NCBI RefSeq assembly: GCF_001447155.2
Contig: NZ_CP014754.1
Coordinates: 1,550,001 to 1,614,000 of the forward strand
Source: Marinobacter sp. LQ44
GTDB lineage: Bacteria > Pseudomonadota > Gammaproteobacteria > Pseudomonadales > Oleiphilaceae
Length of the DNA stretch: 64,000 nt
Reading direction: 5' to 3'
The position numbers and the translations under genes are program-made. The notes under the pieces are model-generated. The model ran no database searches, was not told where the DNA came from, and was given only the letters and a program-made list of their open reading frames with translations. The first letter of the stretch is position 1. Each line of letters begins with the position of its first letter. Positions 8,796 through 16,655 of the stretch are shown one piece after another.

Positions 8796-8891
8796 AAAAC
8801 CCCGCAGCGGCTTCACTGCAGAGCAGATCAACCGATTGGGGCCGTGTTGAGACGAATAATAGACAAGCGTCGAAAATCACTCAAGTGTGGT

Positions 8892-9503
8892 TTACCCCAA
8901 AAGCGACAACTCCGCCGCTATGTAATGGCCAATCATACTCGCCAGTCCGTCCGCCATTTCATCGAAACTGACCATCGGGTCCGGGTCAGACAAATGACGG
9001 ATAACGGCGAATATGCCGCCATTAATTCCGATGTAGGTGATCGCTGGAATGCGGCTAACCCGAAGGGTTTCCGGGTGCTCCATCAGGTAGCGCATGATGA
9101 CGTTATTGAGCACCTTGTAGAGCGGGTCCAGGTGGAGCTCAAAGTCCACCGCCATGGCGTATCGCACACACTTGAGGTACCGGCCATCGTCCTGCTCAAG
9201 AAAACTCCGGAACTGGTTCAGCAATGTGCGAATGGCCTCATCAATGGGCATCTGTACCAGGGTTGGCGTTAAGGGCTTGATCATCGCCGCTGTGTCGGAG
9301 ATGAAGCGTTGGCTCATGGCGTTGAAGATCGACTGTTTGTTCTCGAAGTATTCATAAAGCGAACCTACCCCCACACCTGCTATTTCAGCGATGTGTCGTG
9401 TTGTTGTGTCAGCCGGCCCGCGCTGACTCAGGGCAATAAATCCGGCTTCTACGATCGCGTCCACCGTGGCGCGCGAGCGATCCTGTTTTGGTTTTCTGGG
9501 CAT
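8892..9503 (-). CDS. TetR/AcrR family transcriptional regulator
   Basis: A 203-residue one-component repressor. The N-terminal helix-turn-helix is visible at residues about 17-60: AIVEAGFIALSQRGPADTTT, RHIAEIAGVGVGSLYEYFEN, then KQSIFNAM. The rest is the ligand-binding helical domain. It is divergent from the SDR gene with 166 bases between, and a near-perfect inverted repeat (9522-9535) lies just upstream of its own ATG, so autoregulation and control of the oxidoreductase cluster are likely. The inducer is unknown; given the targets, a ketone, fatty acid or hydrocarbon-derived compound is a reasonable guess. Confidence 0.88.
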   Translation of the reverse strand: MPRKPKQDRSRATVDAIVEAGFIALSQRGPADTTTRHIAEIAGVGVGSLYEYFENKQSIFNAMSQRFISDTAAMIKPLTPTLVQMPIDEAIRTLLNQFRSFLEQDDGRYLKCVRYAMAVDFELHLDPLYKVLNNVIMRYLMEHPETLRVSRIPAITYIGINGGIFAVIRHLSDPDPMVSFDEMADGLASMIGHYIAAELSLLG

Positions 9504-9521
9504 AATTTTCCGAATTGAATC

Positions 9522-9535
9522 CGAACAAGCGTTCG
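9522..9535. promoter_or_regulatory. Candidate TetR operator
   Basis: CGAAC-AAGC-GTTCG is a perfect 5-bp inverted repeat with a 4-base centre, in the tetR/SDR divergent promoter region and 19 bases from the tetR start codon. The GAACxxxxGTTC form is common for TetR-family operators. Confidence 0.5.
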
Positions 9536-9669
9536 CTCTAATCTGCAGTCAGCAGGGCGCAAACACAAGCAGGGCAAGGCTTTCAGGCCTATTCGGCACA
9601 GGTTTTGTCCCTTTCGGGCGGCACAAGCCCTGGCAGCGTCACACTTACATCAAAACTGCGGAAATCTTC

Positions 9670-10500
9670 ATGTTCAATAAATCTCTGACTAAAAATGCTC
9701 GTGCAGTCATCACTGGCGCTGGCAGCGGCATCGGCAAAGCGCTGGCACTGGAGCTCGCCCGGCGCGGGGGCCTTGTGGTGTGCTCTGACATCAACCTGGA
9801 CGCCGCGGAACAAACCGCCAGCGAAGTCCGCCGCCTCGGTGGCCAGGCATGGGCGGTCGCCTGTGATGTCAGCAAGCTGGAACAGGTACAGGCGCTGGCT
9901 GATAAAGCCGACGAGTTGCTGCCGGAACCGGTCAACCTGGTGATTAACAACGCGGGCGTTGGTGTGGGCGGTAAAACCATTGGCGAAACGTCTATCGAAG
10001 ACTGGGAGTGGACGGTCAACATCAACCTGTGGGGCGTGGTCTATGGCTGCCATGTGTTCGCGCCCCTGCTGCGCCTGCAGGAGCAGGCCGGCATTATCAA
10101 TGTGGCCTCAACCGCCAGCTTCTCCGCGGCTCCGCTTATGGGCCCCTATAACGCCACCAAGGCGGCTGCGCTGGCGATATCAGAAACCCTGGCGGCAGAA
10201 CTCTCCGGCACCGGCGTCAGCGTCACCGCGCTGTGCCCTACCCTCGTGAAAACCAACATCTCGGCCAACGGCCGCATACAGGGCGAATCCAATGACCTGT
10301 TTAACCGGCTGATGGACCGCATCGGCATGTCCGCCGACAAGGTTGCTCGCATGGCTCTGGATGGCCTGGATAACAAACAGCTGTACGTCATGCCACAGGT
10401 CGATGCCCGCATGATCTGGCGAATCAAACGTCTGCTGCCGAATTCCTATGCAGCGATCACGGGGCTTATTAATCGCCGGATGACGTCCAAGTTCGTCTGA
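9670..10500 (+). CDS. Short-chain dehydrogenase/reductase
   Basis: A 276-residue classical SDR. The NAD(P)-binding TGAGSGIG is at residues 15-22, the NNAG motif at 93-96, the catalytic serine in STASF (about 147), and the YxxxK pair in YNATK (Y160, K164). The acidic residue at the end of strand 2 (CSDINLD, D40) favours NAD over NADP. The start at 9670 places the Rossmann motif at the usual distance; an upstream in-frame start at 9466 would lie inside tetR and its promoter. The C-terminal extension MIWRIKRLLPNSYAAITGL is basic and hydrophobic, as in SDRs that associate with membranes. First gene of a cluster with the diiron protein and a Baeyer-Villiger monooxygenase, suggesting oxidation of an alcohol to a ketone for the monooxygenase. 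Confidence 0.9.
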   Translation: MFNKSLTKNARAVITGAGSGIGKALALELARRGGLVVCSDINLDAAEQTASEVRRLGGQAWAVACDVSKLEQVQALADKADELLPEPVNLVINNAGVGVGGKTIGETSIEDWEWTVNINLWGVVYGCHVFAPLLRLQEQAGIINVASTASFSAAPLMGPYNATKAAALAISETLAAELSGTGVSVTALCPTLVKTNISANGRIQGESNDLFNRLMDRIGMSADKVARMALDGLDNKQLYVMPQVDARMIWRIKRLLPNSYAAITGLINRRMTSKFV

Positions 10501-10539
10501 TGACAGGCCTTAACCCTCCCCACAAGCCAGGAGACTGAC

Positions 10540-11466
10540 ATGGCAAAGATTGATCTCGATAACATGCTGGAAAAGATCAAAAACACTCAGTGGAGCCTGT
10601 CGGATGTCGACTGGGATGCTCCGGGCGCTGAGCTGATTACCCCTGAACAGTGGCCAAAACTGAAAGCCTTCATGGCAGACCTTATGTGGATCGAGCACGT
10701 GGGTGCCAGGGCCTTTGCGGCGATGGCCAAGAAGGCCCCGGACGACACCCTGCGCCAGATTTACACCTATTTCCACGCCGAAGAACAGCGCCACGCCAAC
10801 GCCGAAATGGCCTTAATGAAACGCTGGGGCATGCTGGAAGATGGCGAATTGCCGGAGCCAAACAATAACCTGAGGCTGGTCATTGAGTGGCTGGACAGGT
10901 TTGCCGATGATCAGCCGGTCTATGTGCTGGGCACCGTGGTACCCATGCTGGAAATCGCGCTCGACGGCGCACTGTGCAAGTTCCTCCTCGATACGGTAGA
11001 CGACCCGGTGTGCCACCAAGCCTTCGAACTGATCAATGGTGACGAGGCCCGCCACCTTGGCGTGGGTTTCACCGTGATGGAAATGCAGGGCCATGGCAAA
11101 ACCTACATCGAGCTTATTCGGATGACCGCGCAGCTGATGGACCCGAGACTGATTCTGGGCATTGCCTCTTACTTTCCGCTGCTTAACAAGATGCGGGACA
11201 ACATTGTCGAGATGGGCTTGCCTGAGGAGAAGCTGTACGAGGCCATGCGGAAGTTCGAGAAGATCGGCGGGCGTACTGTCGATGGTCGAAGGAACCCCTG
11301 GTTCCAGATCATCAAGCACCACGGCCGGTTCGTGGTCGACCGCAAAAAACGCTTCTACCACGCGCCCATTGATGCCCTGGTGAAGGTGGCTGACGTCATC
11401 CCAAGGAAGGCGTTTCCGGCCGTACCCAGCTGGGTCAAAGAGATCACCTATCACCCGACCGCCTGA
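10540..11466 (+). CDS. Ferritin-like diiron protein (putative oxygenase)
   Basis: A 308-residue helical protein with two carboxylate/histidine metal motifs in the order expected of a diiron four-helix bundle: IEH at residues 51-53, EEQRH at 81-85, an intervening glutamate in MLEIALD (about E138), and DEARH at 168-172. This spacing is that of ferritin-like oxidases and of AurF-type N-oxygenases; which branch it belongs to cannot be settled by eye. The last 80 residues (HHGRFVVDRKKRFYHAPIDA) are basic and outside the bundle. AGGAG precedes the ATG. It sits 39 bases after the SDR and 22 bases before the broken monooxygenase, so the three were probably one operon under the divergent TetR. Confidence 0.75.
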   Translation: MAKIDLDNMLEKIKNTQWSLSDVDWDAPGAELITPEQWPKLKAFMADLMWIEHVGARAFAAMAKKAPDDTLRQIYTYFHAEEQRHANAEMALMKRWGMLEDGELPEPNNNLRLVIEWLDRFADDQPVYVLGTVVPMLEIALDGALCKFLLDTVDDPVCHQAFELINGDEARHLGVGFTVMEMQGHGKTYIELIRMTAQLMDPRLILGIASYFPLLNKMRDNIVEMGLPEEKLYEAMRKFEKIGGRTVDGRRNPWFQIIKHHGRFVVDRKKRFYHAPIDALVKVADVIPRKAFPAVPSWVKEITYHPTA

Positions 11467-11488
11467 CCACCGTTTACGAGATTGCCTG

Positions 11489-12615
11489 ATGAAGAACAAC
11501 CAACCGCTTGCTCAACAGCAGCCGCCCGCCGACGCATTGATTATCGGCGCCGGCTTTGCCGGCCTGGGCACCGCCATTCGCCTGCAACAGCAGGGCATTC
11601 GCAACATAACCATTCTGGAGCGATCAGACGATGTTGGAGGCACCTGGCGAGACAATCAGTATCCGGGGGCTGCCTGCGACATCCCCTCCAATCTCTATTC
11701 TTTCTCGTTCGCCCAGAACCCGAACTGGTCCCGAAGTTTCTCGGGAAGCCGGGAAATTCTGGAATACATCCATCACCTGGTGAATCACTTCAACCTTCGG
11801 CAATACATCCGGTTCCACCAGAATGTCAGCAACCTGGCCTGGGACCAGAACAAAGGCCTCTGGCAGGCAACGACCACGGATGGCGATGTGTTTTCAGGGC
11901 GCACCGCAGTGATGGCCCAGGGGCCGCTTTCCAACCCCGGTTGGCCCGGTATCGCCGGCCTGGACGAGTTTGAGGGCAAGAAGATACACAGCGCCGCCTG
12001 GGATCATGATTACGACCTCAAGGGCAAACGCATCGCGGTGATCGGCACGGGTGCCAGCGCCATACCACCTGGCCGATAGACCGGATCAGCCAACACGGAA
12101 TCCGCACAGTAGAGGGCATCGAGCACCAGTTCGACTGCATTGTGTTTGCCACCGGCTTTGAGGTGAGTAACGCCGGTACACCGTTCCCGATTACCGGCAT
12201 CGGCGGTCGCTCACTGAACGAGGAATGGAAGCGAGGCGCCCAGGCGTACAAGAGCATCAACGTGTCGGGCTATCCCAATCTGTTTTTCACCTTTGGGCCA
12301 AACTCCGGGCCAGGCCACAATTCTGCGCTCGTCTACATGGAATCCCAGATGGATTACATCGTCCGGAGCATTCGCACCATCAAGAGCCTCAAGCTCAAAG
12401 CCCTGGATGTTCGGCAATCAGCCCAGGACGACCACAACCGAAGCATCCAGAGCCGGCTGGCCAAAACCAACTGGAATTCCGGATGCCAAAGCTGGTACCT
12501 CACCGAGGATGGATTCAACGCGACGATGTACCCCGGCTTCGCAACACAATACGCAAAGCAGATGGCCGATCTGGAGCTAAAGGATTACCGCCTGCTGGCG
12601 AGCGAGACCGTTTAA
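11489..12615 (+). pseudogene. Baeyer-Villiger monooxygenase, disrupted by internal deletion
   Basis: The 5' part encodes a FAD-binding GAGFAG (residues 20-25), the GGTWRDNQYPGAACDIPS block, and the type I Baeyer-Villiger fingerprint FEGKKIHSAAWD (FxGxxxHxxxW), then runs into the NADP-binding motif VIGTGASAI and stops at 12079. In another frame the 3' part resumes with TTWPIDRISQHGIRTVEGIE, the second signature FATGF, and continues to a normal C-terminus at 12615. The join is near 12062. About 110-170 residues that normally lie between the NADP motif and 'TWPI' are missing and the frame is shifted, so no full enzyme can be made. The rest is well preserved, so the loss is probably recent. The stop overlaps the convergent symporter gene. 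Confidence 0.85.
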
Positions 12616-14012
12616 GGCCGCCCGACAGCCTCCTGAGCCCGGGTACCCGGATACAACCAGGCTATCAGCAAACTGACCAGGCTCGATGCCAGCAAGGCGC
12701 CAAGGAATGGCGCCAGCGTCGGGATGCTGTCCGGAAAGCTCGCCGCCAGAGCTCCTGCGGTGAAGCTCCCCTGGCTCACCCAGCCGGGAAGCACGGCACC
12801 GAGCAACCCGGCCAGACCACCAGCCACTGCAGCCAGCGGTGACATACGGCGCCACAATCCCAGCAGCACCGGCACCACAATCGCCGCACACAGCAAGTCT
12901 GCAATCAGGAACAGCCGAAGCACAGAGAAGCCCTGAAGCGCCACCCAGACCACCGGCACCATCAGTATCACTGTCGCCCAGCGGGCAGCACGTACTGACA
13001 GGCCGCGCCTTCCCGAACTGGCCACCGCCATGGATGCAATGGCGTTCTGCAAAGTATCGACACTGGAGGCCACCAGCGTCACCGCCAGAACCAGCGCCGG
13101 CAAAGCAAGCCAGGCGGGCGCGGCGGAGAGCAACGCGAAGAATGGAATGGGAGGCTCGCCCAGCGGTAATGCATGCACGGCCGCCAGCATCCCCAGGCCA
13201 CCAATGGCCATCACCACCATGAACGTGCTGATGCCGCCCAACACCGCGCCGCGCCCAAGGGCACGGTCCGTTTCAGCTGCCCACACTCGCTGCCAATAGC
13301 CCTGATGAAACAGGTTGGCGGCAGTCACCGCAATCACCAGAGTGAGCGCCACAGACAGCGCACTGCCAACCGGCACGGAAGGCATGACTGCCTCTGTTGG
13401 CATGGAGGGCAGCCAGTACCAGGCCACACCACCCACCAGCAGCAACAGGGCCAACAACAACCTGGCCTGCCAACGGTCAGTGGCCAGGCTCGCCCTCAAT
13501 CCACCGACAGAGGTATAAATGAGGGTGACCAGTGCCACACCGAGAATCACCAACGCGGGCGGCACATCGGAAAGCAGCGCGGCAATGGCGCCGATAGCGG
13601 TGAGTTCCGCCGCCAGGAAACAGGCCATGTAGGCGACCGAAACCATCGACACCCAGCGCCTGACACCGGCACCGTAGCAAGCCTCGGCAAACTCGCCGAT
13701 ACTCCGGCCTGCCGGTAGCCGCTTACGGATGGCAGGGCCATAGAATCCCAGCACCAGAAACGGCAACGCGGAGCCGACCGCATAACCCGCCAGCGCCACA
13801 GGCCCCACAAACGCACCAATCTCCGGTGGCGCGAAAAGAATCCACGCCCCCATGCCCGAGGCCAGGAACGATAGCCCGATGGCCTGTGCGCTCTGAGAGT
13901 TTCGGGCGGTGACATAGTCATCCAGCAGACCGTCCGCCCGTCTTGCGCGCAGACCAAGAACCGCAAAACCAAGGAGTGCCGCGCTGAGCACGGCAACCGT
14001 TAGATAGAACAA
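12612..14012 (-). CDS. Sodium:solute symporter family permease
   Basis: A 466-residue, very hydrophobic inner-membrane protein with about 13 predicted membrane helices. The SSS-type features are SFLASGMGAWILFAPPEIGA (helices 1-2), the IYTSVGGLRASLATDRWQ loop that in this family precedes the sodium-binding helix, and TLVASSVDTLQNAIASMAV. It starts with TTG; the Shine-Dalgarno GGAGG lies about 9 bases upstream and is part of a TPP-riboswitch-like sequence. That suggests control by thiamine pyrophosphate and therefore a role in importing thiamine or a precursor. That is inference from the leader, since SSS proteins transport many solutes. It is convergent with the broken monooxygenase and downstream of the FMN reductase. 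Confidence 0.8.
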   Translation of the reverse strand: MFYLTVAVLSAALLGFAVLGLRARRADGLLDDYVTARNSQSAQAIGLSFLASGMGAWILFAPPEIGAFVGPVALAGYAVGSALPFLVLGFYGPAIRKRLPAGRSIGEFAEACYGAGVRRWVSMVSVAYMACFLAAELTAIGAIAALLSDVPPALVILGVALVTLIYTSVGGLRASLATDRWQARLLLALLLLVGGVAWYWLPSMPTEAVMPSVPVGSALSVALTLVIAVTAANLFHQGYWQRVWAAETDRALGRGAVLGGISTFMVVMAIGGLGMLAAVHALPLGEPPIPFFALLSAAPAWLALPALVLAVTLVASSVDTLQNAIASMAVASSGRRGLSVRAARWATVILMVPVVWVALQGFSVLRLFLIADLLCAAIVVPVLLGLWRRMSPLAAVAGGLAGLLGAVLPGWVSQGSFTAGALAASFPDSIPTLAPFLGALLASSLVSLLIAWLYPGTRAQEAVGRP

Positions 14013-14115
14013 GTCGCACTTCCTCCGCCGGTATTAACCGGATCAGGTTCCGGGGTCGGCACTTGGCCCACTCACTGGCGCATGGCTTTGAGCGCATCCG
14101 CCCACTTGGCCAGCT
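14013..14115 (-). promoter_or_regulatory. TPP riboswitch-like leader (3' half clear)
   Basis: On the minus strand, directly before the symporter, the sequence reads GGAACCTGATCCGG, TTAATACCGGC, then GGAGGAAG. This matches the 3' half of the thiamine pyrophosphate riboswitch (CCTGATCTGGATAATGCCAGC-type core, with P5 here as CCGG/CCGG). Further upstream TGAG is present where the motif has CTGAGA, after a possible P3 hairpin (GGCG.AUG...CAU.CGCC). The 5' GGGGTGC strand is not seen, and that part would overlap the last 40-odd bases of the FMN reductase gene. The Shine-Dalgarno sequence of the symporter is in the P1 3' strand, which fits control of translation. Either a divergent element or a riboswitch that has lost its 5' half. 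Confidence 0.55.
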
Positions 14116-14638
14116 CGGCCAGCATACTGCCCCCCGAACTGGTGTGGTGGTCTGCCGGCTGGAATCTGCGATTATCATCCAGCAGTTCCCAGGGCATCTG
14201 CACCATCACGCTCTCAACCATGGGCATCATCTTCACCGTCGTAACCAGTTGTTTGGCCATCTGCGCGGAACGCAGGCCGCCGGAAACACCTCCATAACTG
14301 ACAAAGGCACAGGGCTTGTAATTCCACTCGTTGTACACATAGTTGATCGCGTTCATGAAGGAGGGTGGCGGGCAGAAGTTGTATTCGGGAATCACGAACA
14401 CGTAGGCATCTGCCTTGGCGACGCTCTCAGACCAGGCCTTGGTGTGGTCGTGCTGGTACTTCTGCTGGCGGGGGTGGTTAGGTTCGTCATAAACCGGGAG
14501 GTTAAACTCCGCCAGGTCTACCAGCTCGCTGGAAAAGCTGCCCTGCTCGTTGGCAAAACCGTTAAACCATTCGGCGATGGATGGGCCAACACGGCCAGGG
14601 CGGGTGCTGCAGATGATCGTTTGTAGCTTGAGAGGCAT
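14072..14638 (-). CDS. NADPH-dependent FMN reductase family protein
   Basis: A 188-residue flavodoxin-like oxidoreductase. The FMN phosphate-binding loop is STRPGRVGPSIAEWF (about residues 11-25), and the conserved VFVIPEYNFCPPPSFMNAIN block (about 80-100) is the family's flavin/NADPH contact region, followed by YGGVSGGLRSAQMAKQL. These enzymes reduce free or bound flavins with NADPH in the cytoplasm and some reduce quinones or azo compounds. AAGGA sits upstream of the ATG. It lies between the esterase and the symporter on the same strand; the riboswitch-like sequence overlaps its 3' end. Confidence 0.9.
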   Translation of the reverse strand: MPLKLQTIICSTRPGRVGPSIAEWFNGFANEQGSFSSELVDLAEFNLPVYDEPNHPRQQKYQHDHTKAWSESVAKADAYVFVIPEYNFCPPPSFMNAINYVYNEWNYKPCAFVSYGGVSGGLRSAQMAKQLVTTVKMMPMVESVMVQMPWELLDDNRRFQPADHHTSSGGSMLAELAKWADALKAMRQ

Positions 14639-14657
14639 ACCGGATTTCCTTCTTCAG

Positions 14658-15329
14658 TCATTGTTCAGTTTTGCTGATAAGCCGGGACAAAAACTTGTCC
14701 AAATCCCTCACCTCCTCCAGACAAAGGCTATGTTCCATACCATAGCAGTAATACTCCGGCTCATACCCAAGTTCCTGCAGCTTTTGCTGCGCCGCAAGGC
14801 CCAGATGCTCCGCTACAATCGGATCAAATCGGCCGTGCCCTATAAAGATCGGCAGCTTGCGATTGGCCTCACTTAACTGAATGGAGTCAGCCGTAGCGAA
14901 GTAGGTAGACAGCGCAAACAGGCCACCCAGCCGCTCCGGGTAACTCAGCGCCAGCTCATAGGCCACAGCGCCACCCTGGGAGAAACCACCCAGAATAACG
15001 TTCTCGCTGGCAATACCCCGTTCCCGTTCCTGCTGAATAAGCTCGGCCACCATGCCGGCAGAAGCACGTAGTTGCTCAGTATCTACCTTACGGTCCACAT
15101 CCATGGCCAGGATGTCGTACCAGGCAGGCATGACCATTCCGCCGTTGATGGTCACCGGCAGCTCGGGGGCGTGGGGGAAGATAAAGCGGACCGGCTGCTC
15201 TTGGGAGAAGCGGAATTCCGGAACCACGGGTTCGAAATCATGGCCGCTGGCGCCCAGGCCATGTAGCCAGATAATGGTGATTTGGGGGTTGTCGCCGGTA
15301 TCGATTTGCAGGGTGTTCAGGGCTGTCAT
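14658..15329 (-). CDS. Alpha/beta hydrolase, carboxylesterase type
   Basis: A 223-residue cytoplasmic esterase of the phospholipase/carboxylesterase (EstB, acyl-protein thioesterase-like) family. The oxyanion region is WLHGLGASGHDF (21-32), the nucleophile elbow GFSQGG has Ser117, and the remaining triad members are Asp169 in GHGRFDP and His200 in GMEHSLC. The VRFIFPHAPELPVTINGG stretch is typical of the family. GGAGG lies 5 bases before the ATG. The natural substrate is unknown; enzymes of this family cleave short acyl esters. It lies 19 bases upstream of the FMN reductase and is probably co-transcribed with it. Confidence 0.92.
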   Translation of the reverse strand: MTALNTLQIDTGDNPQITIIWLHGLGASGHDFEPVVPEFRFSQEQPVRFIFPHAPELPVTINGGMVMPAWYDILAMDVDRKVDTEQLRASAGMVAELIQQERERGIASENVILGGFSQGGAVAYELALSYPERLGGLFALSTYFATADSIQLSEANRKLPIFIGHGRFDPIVAEHLGLAAQQKLQELGYEPEYYCYGMEHSLCLEEVRDLDKFLSRLISKTEQ

Positions 15330-15379
15330 CGGGCCTCCGGAAGGTCAGGTAATGACCGGCGACTTTAACATTTTCTGAG

Positions 15380-16129
15380 TCAGCGAGCCCAAAGATCCTT
15401 GCGGATGCTCACCCACAGCTTACGAAACTCGACGGCGGCCGGGCTATTTGGCGCCAGCAGTTCAAGCGGCTGTCCTTCCTCTCCCATGCGTTCAACCGCA
15501 CTGGCATAGGGCACCGCCGCTGGAACTTGGTGCCCGAACAACTCACTCCCTTGGGCCAGTATCTCCCTGTGCAAATTCTTGCGCCGGTCCACCATCGAAA
15601 AAAACGGCCGCAGCTTCTTGTTCCCCAGCTTCTTGTCTTTCACAAACTCCCGTAACTGGTTCCAGCTGTTTAGTGAAAGCCAGGTTGGCACCAAAGGCAC
15701 GTAGACCTTGTCCGCCACCTCCAGTACCTGTTCGGTCAGCCGGGAAAGCGTTGGCGGGCAGTCCAGGATAACCAGACTGGTATCCTCTGAAAGCGGTGCC
15801 AGCAGATCCTTCAGGGCGTTGTGCCCTTCTTCCTGCTCCAGCTTGATATCGAAGTTACGAAAGCTGCTGTGGGCGGGAATGAAATCCAGGTTGGGGTAGA
15901 CGTTTTCGTGGATGAAGCGGGCGATGGGGGATTTGCCTTCCAGCAGTTTGGACAGCTTGCGGCCCTTGACCATCTCGGCGCCGGCCAGGTAGAAGCTGGC
16001 AGCTCCTTGCGGGTCCAGATCCCAAAGCAGGGTGCTGATATTCTCGCGGCTGGCAAGGTAGGCCATGTTGACGGCAGCGGCAGTTTTACCCACGCCACCT
16101 TTGGGGCTATAGAAGGCAATTATTCTCAT
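15380..16129 (-). CDS. ParA family ATPase
   Basis: A 249-residue MinD/ParA-type ATPase with the deviant Walker A motif KGGVGKT at residues 10-16, Walker A' LLWDLDPQGAAS, and Walker B SLVILDCPPT. No helix-turn-helix precedes the ATPase domain. No parB follows, so this is not the main chromosomal segregation locus; orphan ParA proteins position other cargo such as chemotaxis arrays or carboxysomes. The start is set at the ATG at 16129, with AGGAG 9 bases upstream, rather than an in-frame start 11 codons earlier that lacks one. Confidence 0.88.
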   Translation of the reverse strand: MRIIAFYSPKGGVGKTAAAVNMAYLASRENISTLLWDLDPQGAASFYLAGAEMVKGRKLSKLLEGKSPIARFIHENVYPNLDFIPAHSSFRNFDIKLEQEEGHNALKDLLAPLSEDTSLVILDCPPTLSRLTEQVLEVADKVYVPLVPTWLSLNSWNQLREFVKDKKLGNKKLRPFFSMVDRRKNLHREILAQGSELFGHQVPAAVPYASAVERMGEEGQPLELLAPNSPAAVEFRKLWVSIRKDLWAR

Positions 16130-16269
16130 GACGGAGGCTCCTGCCGTGTCTGGTGTTAACAAACACTACAGGATAACAGCCACCCGCGAGGCTTCTATGA
16201 AGCTTTTATGACAGAGTAATCGCTGGACCGGGTGTGTCGCGGGTAAGAAGAGCTTTCGTAAAACCACGC

Positions 16270-16425
16270 TCACGCGGCTTTGCGGAAGCCCTCCATCCGC
16301 ACGGCCTTGTCCCGGTTGCGCTTGTATTTGGTTTTGTCTTCAACCACCCGCATCTGGTACTTTGGTGTTCTCAGTTCCCGTTGCACAGCGCTGTGCTGTG
16401 TGGCTTTCGCCTTTTTTCTGGCCAT
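16270..16425 (-). CDS. Small basic protein, possibly ArfA-like
   Basis: A 51-residue, strongly basic protein beginning MARKKAKATQHSAVQ. The middle, LRTPKYQMRVVEDKTKYKRN, resembles the core of alternative ribosome-rescue factor ArfA, where a 'P-[LY]-x-x-R-V' run is followed by Lys/Arg-rich residues that enter the empty mRNA channel. AAGGAG lies 8 bases before the ATG at 16425. ArfA genes often carry a hairpin near the 3' end that makes a truncated mRNA; here GGCTT-CCGCA-AAGCC overlaps the last codons, a weak 5-bp candidate. Without a search, a ribosome-associated or DNA-binding small protein remains possible. Confidence 0.5.
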   Translation of the reverse strand: MARKKAKATQHSAVQRELRTPKYQMRVVEDKTKYKRNRDKAVRMEGFRKAA

Positions 16426-16500
16426 CTCGGTTTCTCCTTTGTTGGCCTGCATTCAATCTTGACTATTATATCACGTCCCCAAATTCCAAGAGCGTAAGCA

Positions 16501-16587
16501 ATGACACTCACGGTGTGGCTCACATTTCTCGTCGCAGCGGCCCTGACAGCGCCAGGCGTCCTGGAAAGACCTTTTGCTCATAGGTAG
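16501..16587 (+). pseudogene. Possible N-terminal fragment of a LysE-type exporter
   Basis: A 28-codon frame reads MTLTVWLTFLVAAALTAPG and then an unrelated tail to TAG. The first 19 residues look like the first membrane helix of LysE/RhtB amino-acid exporters, which normally continue into a 'SPGPG' motif. It could equally be a chance hydrophobic ORF. Confidence 0.25.
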
Positions 16588-16655
16588 TTCTGTGTAATTG
16601 TGCGGCCACCGCGATTGCCGTCAAATACTCCGACATTAACCAGGGAGCCACTAAC

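Noticed and set aside
8785-8810. Terminator at the T-rich run after GCTGCGGGG (minus strand)
   Set aside because: The complementary left arm is missing; only 4 bp can be paired.
4030-8891. Genomic island bounded by tRNA-Phe direct repeats
   Set aside because: No second copy of the tRNA 3' end and no integrase gene were seen between 4105 and 8891; the patch is accessory in content but lacks proof of tRNA integration.
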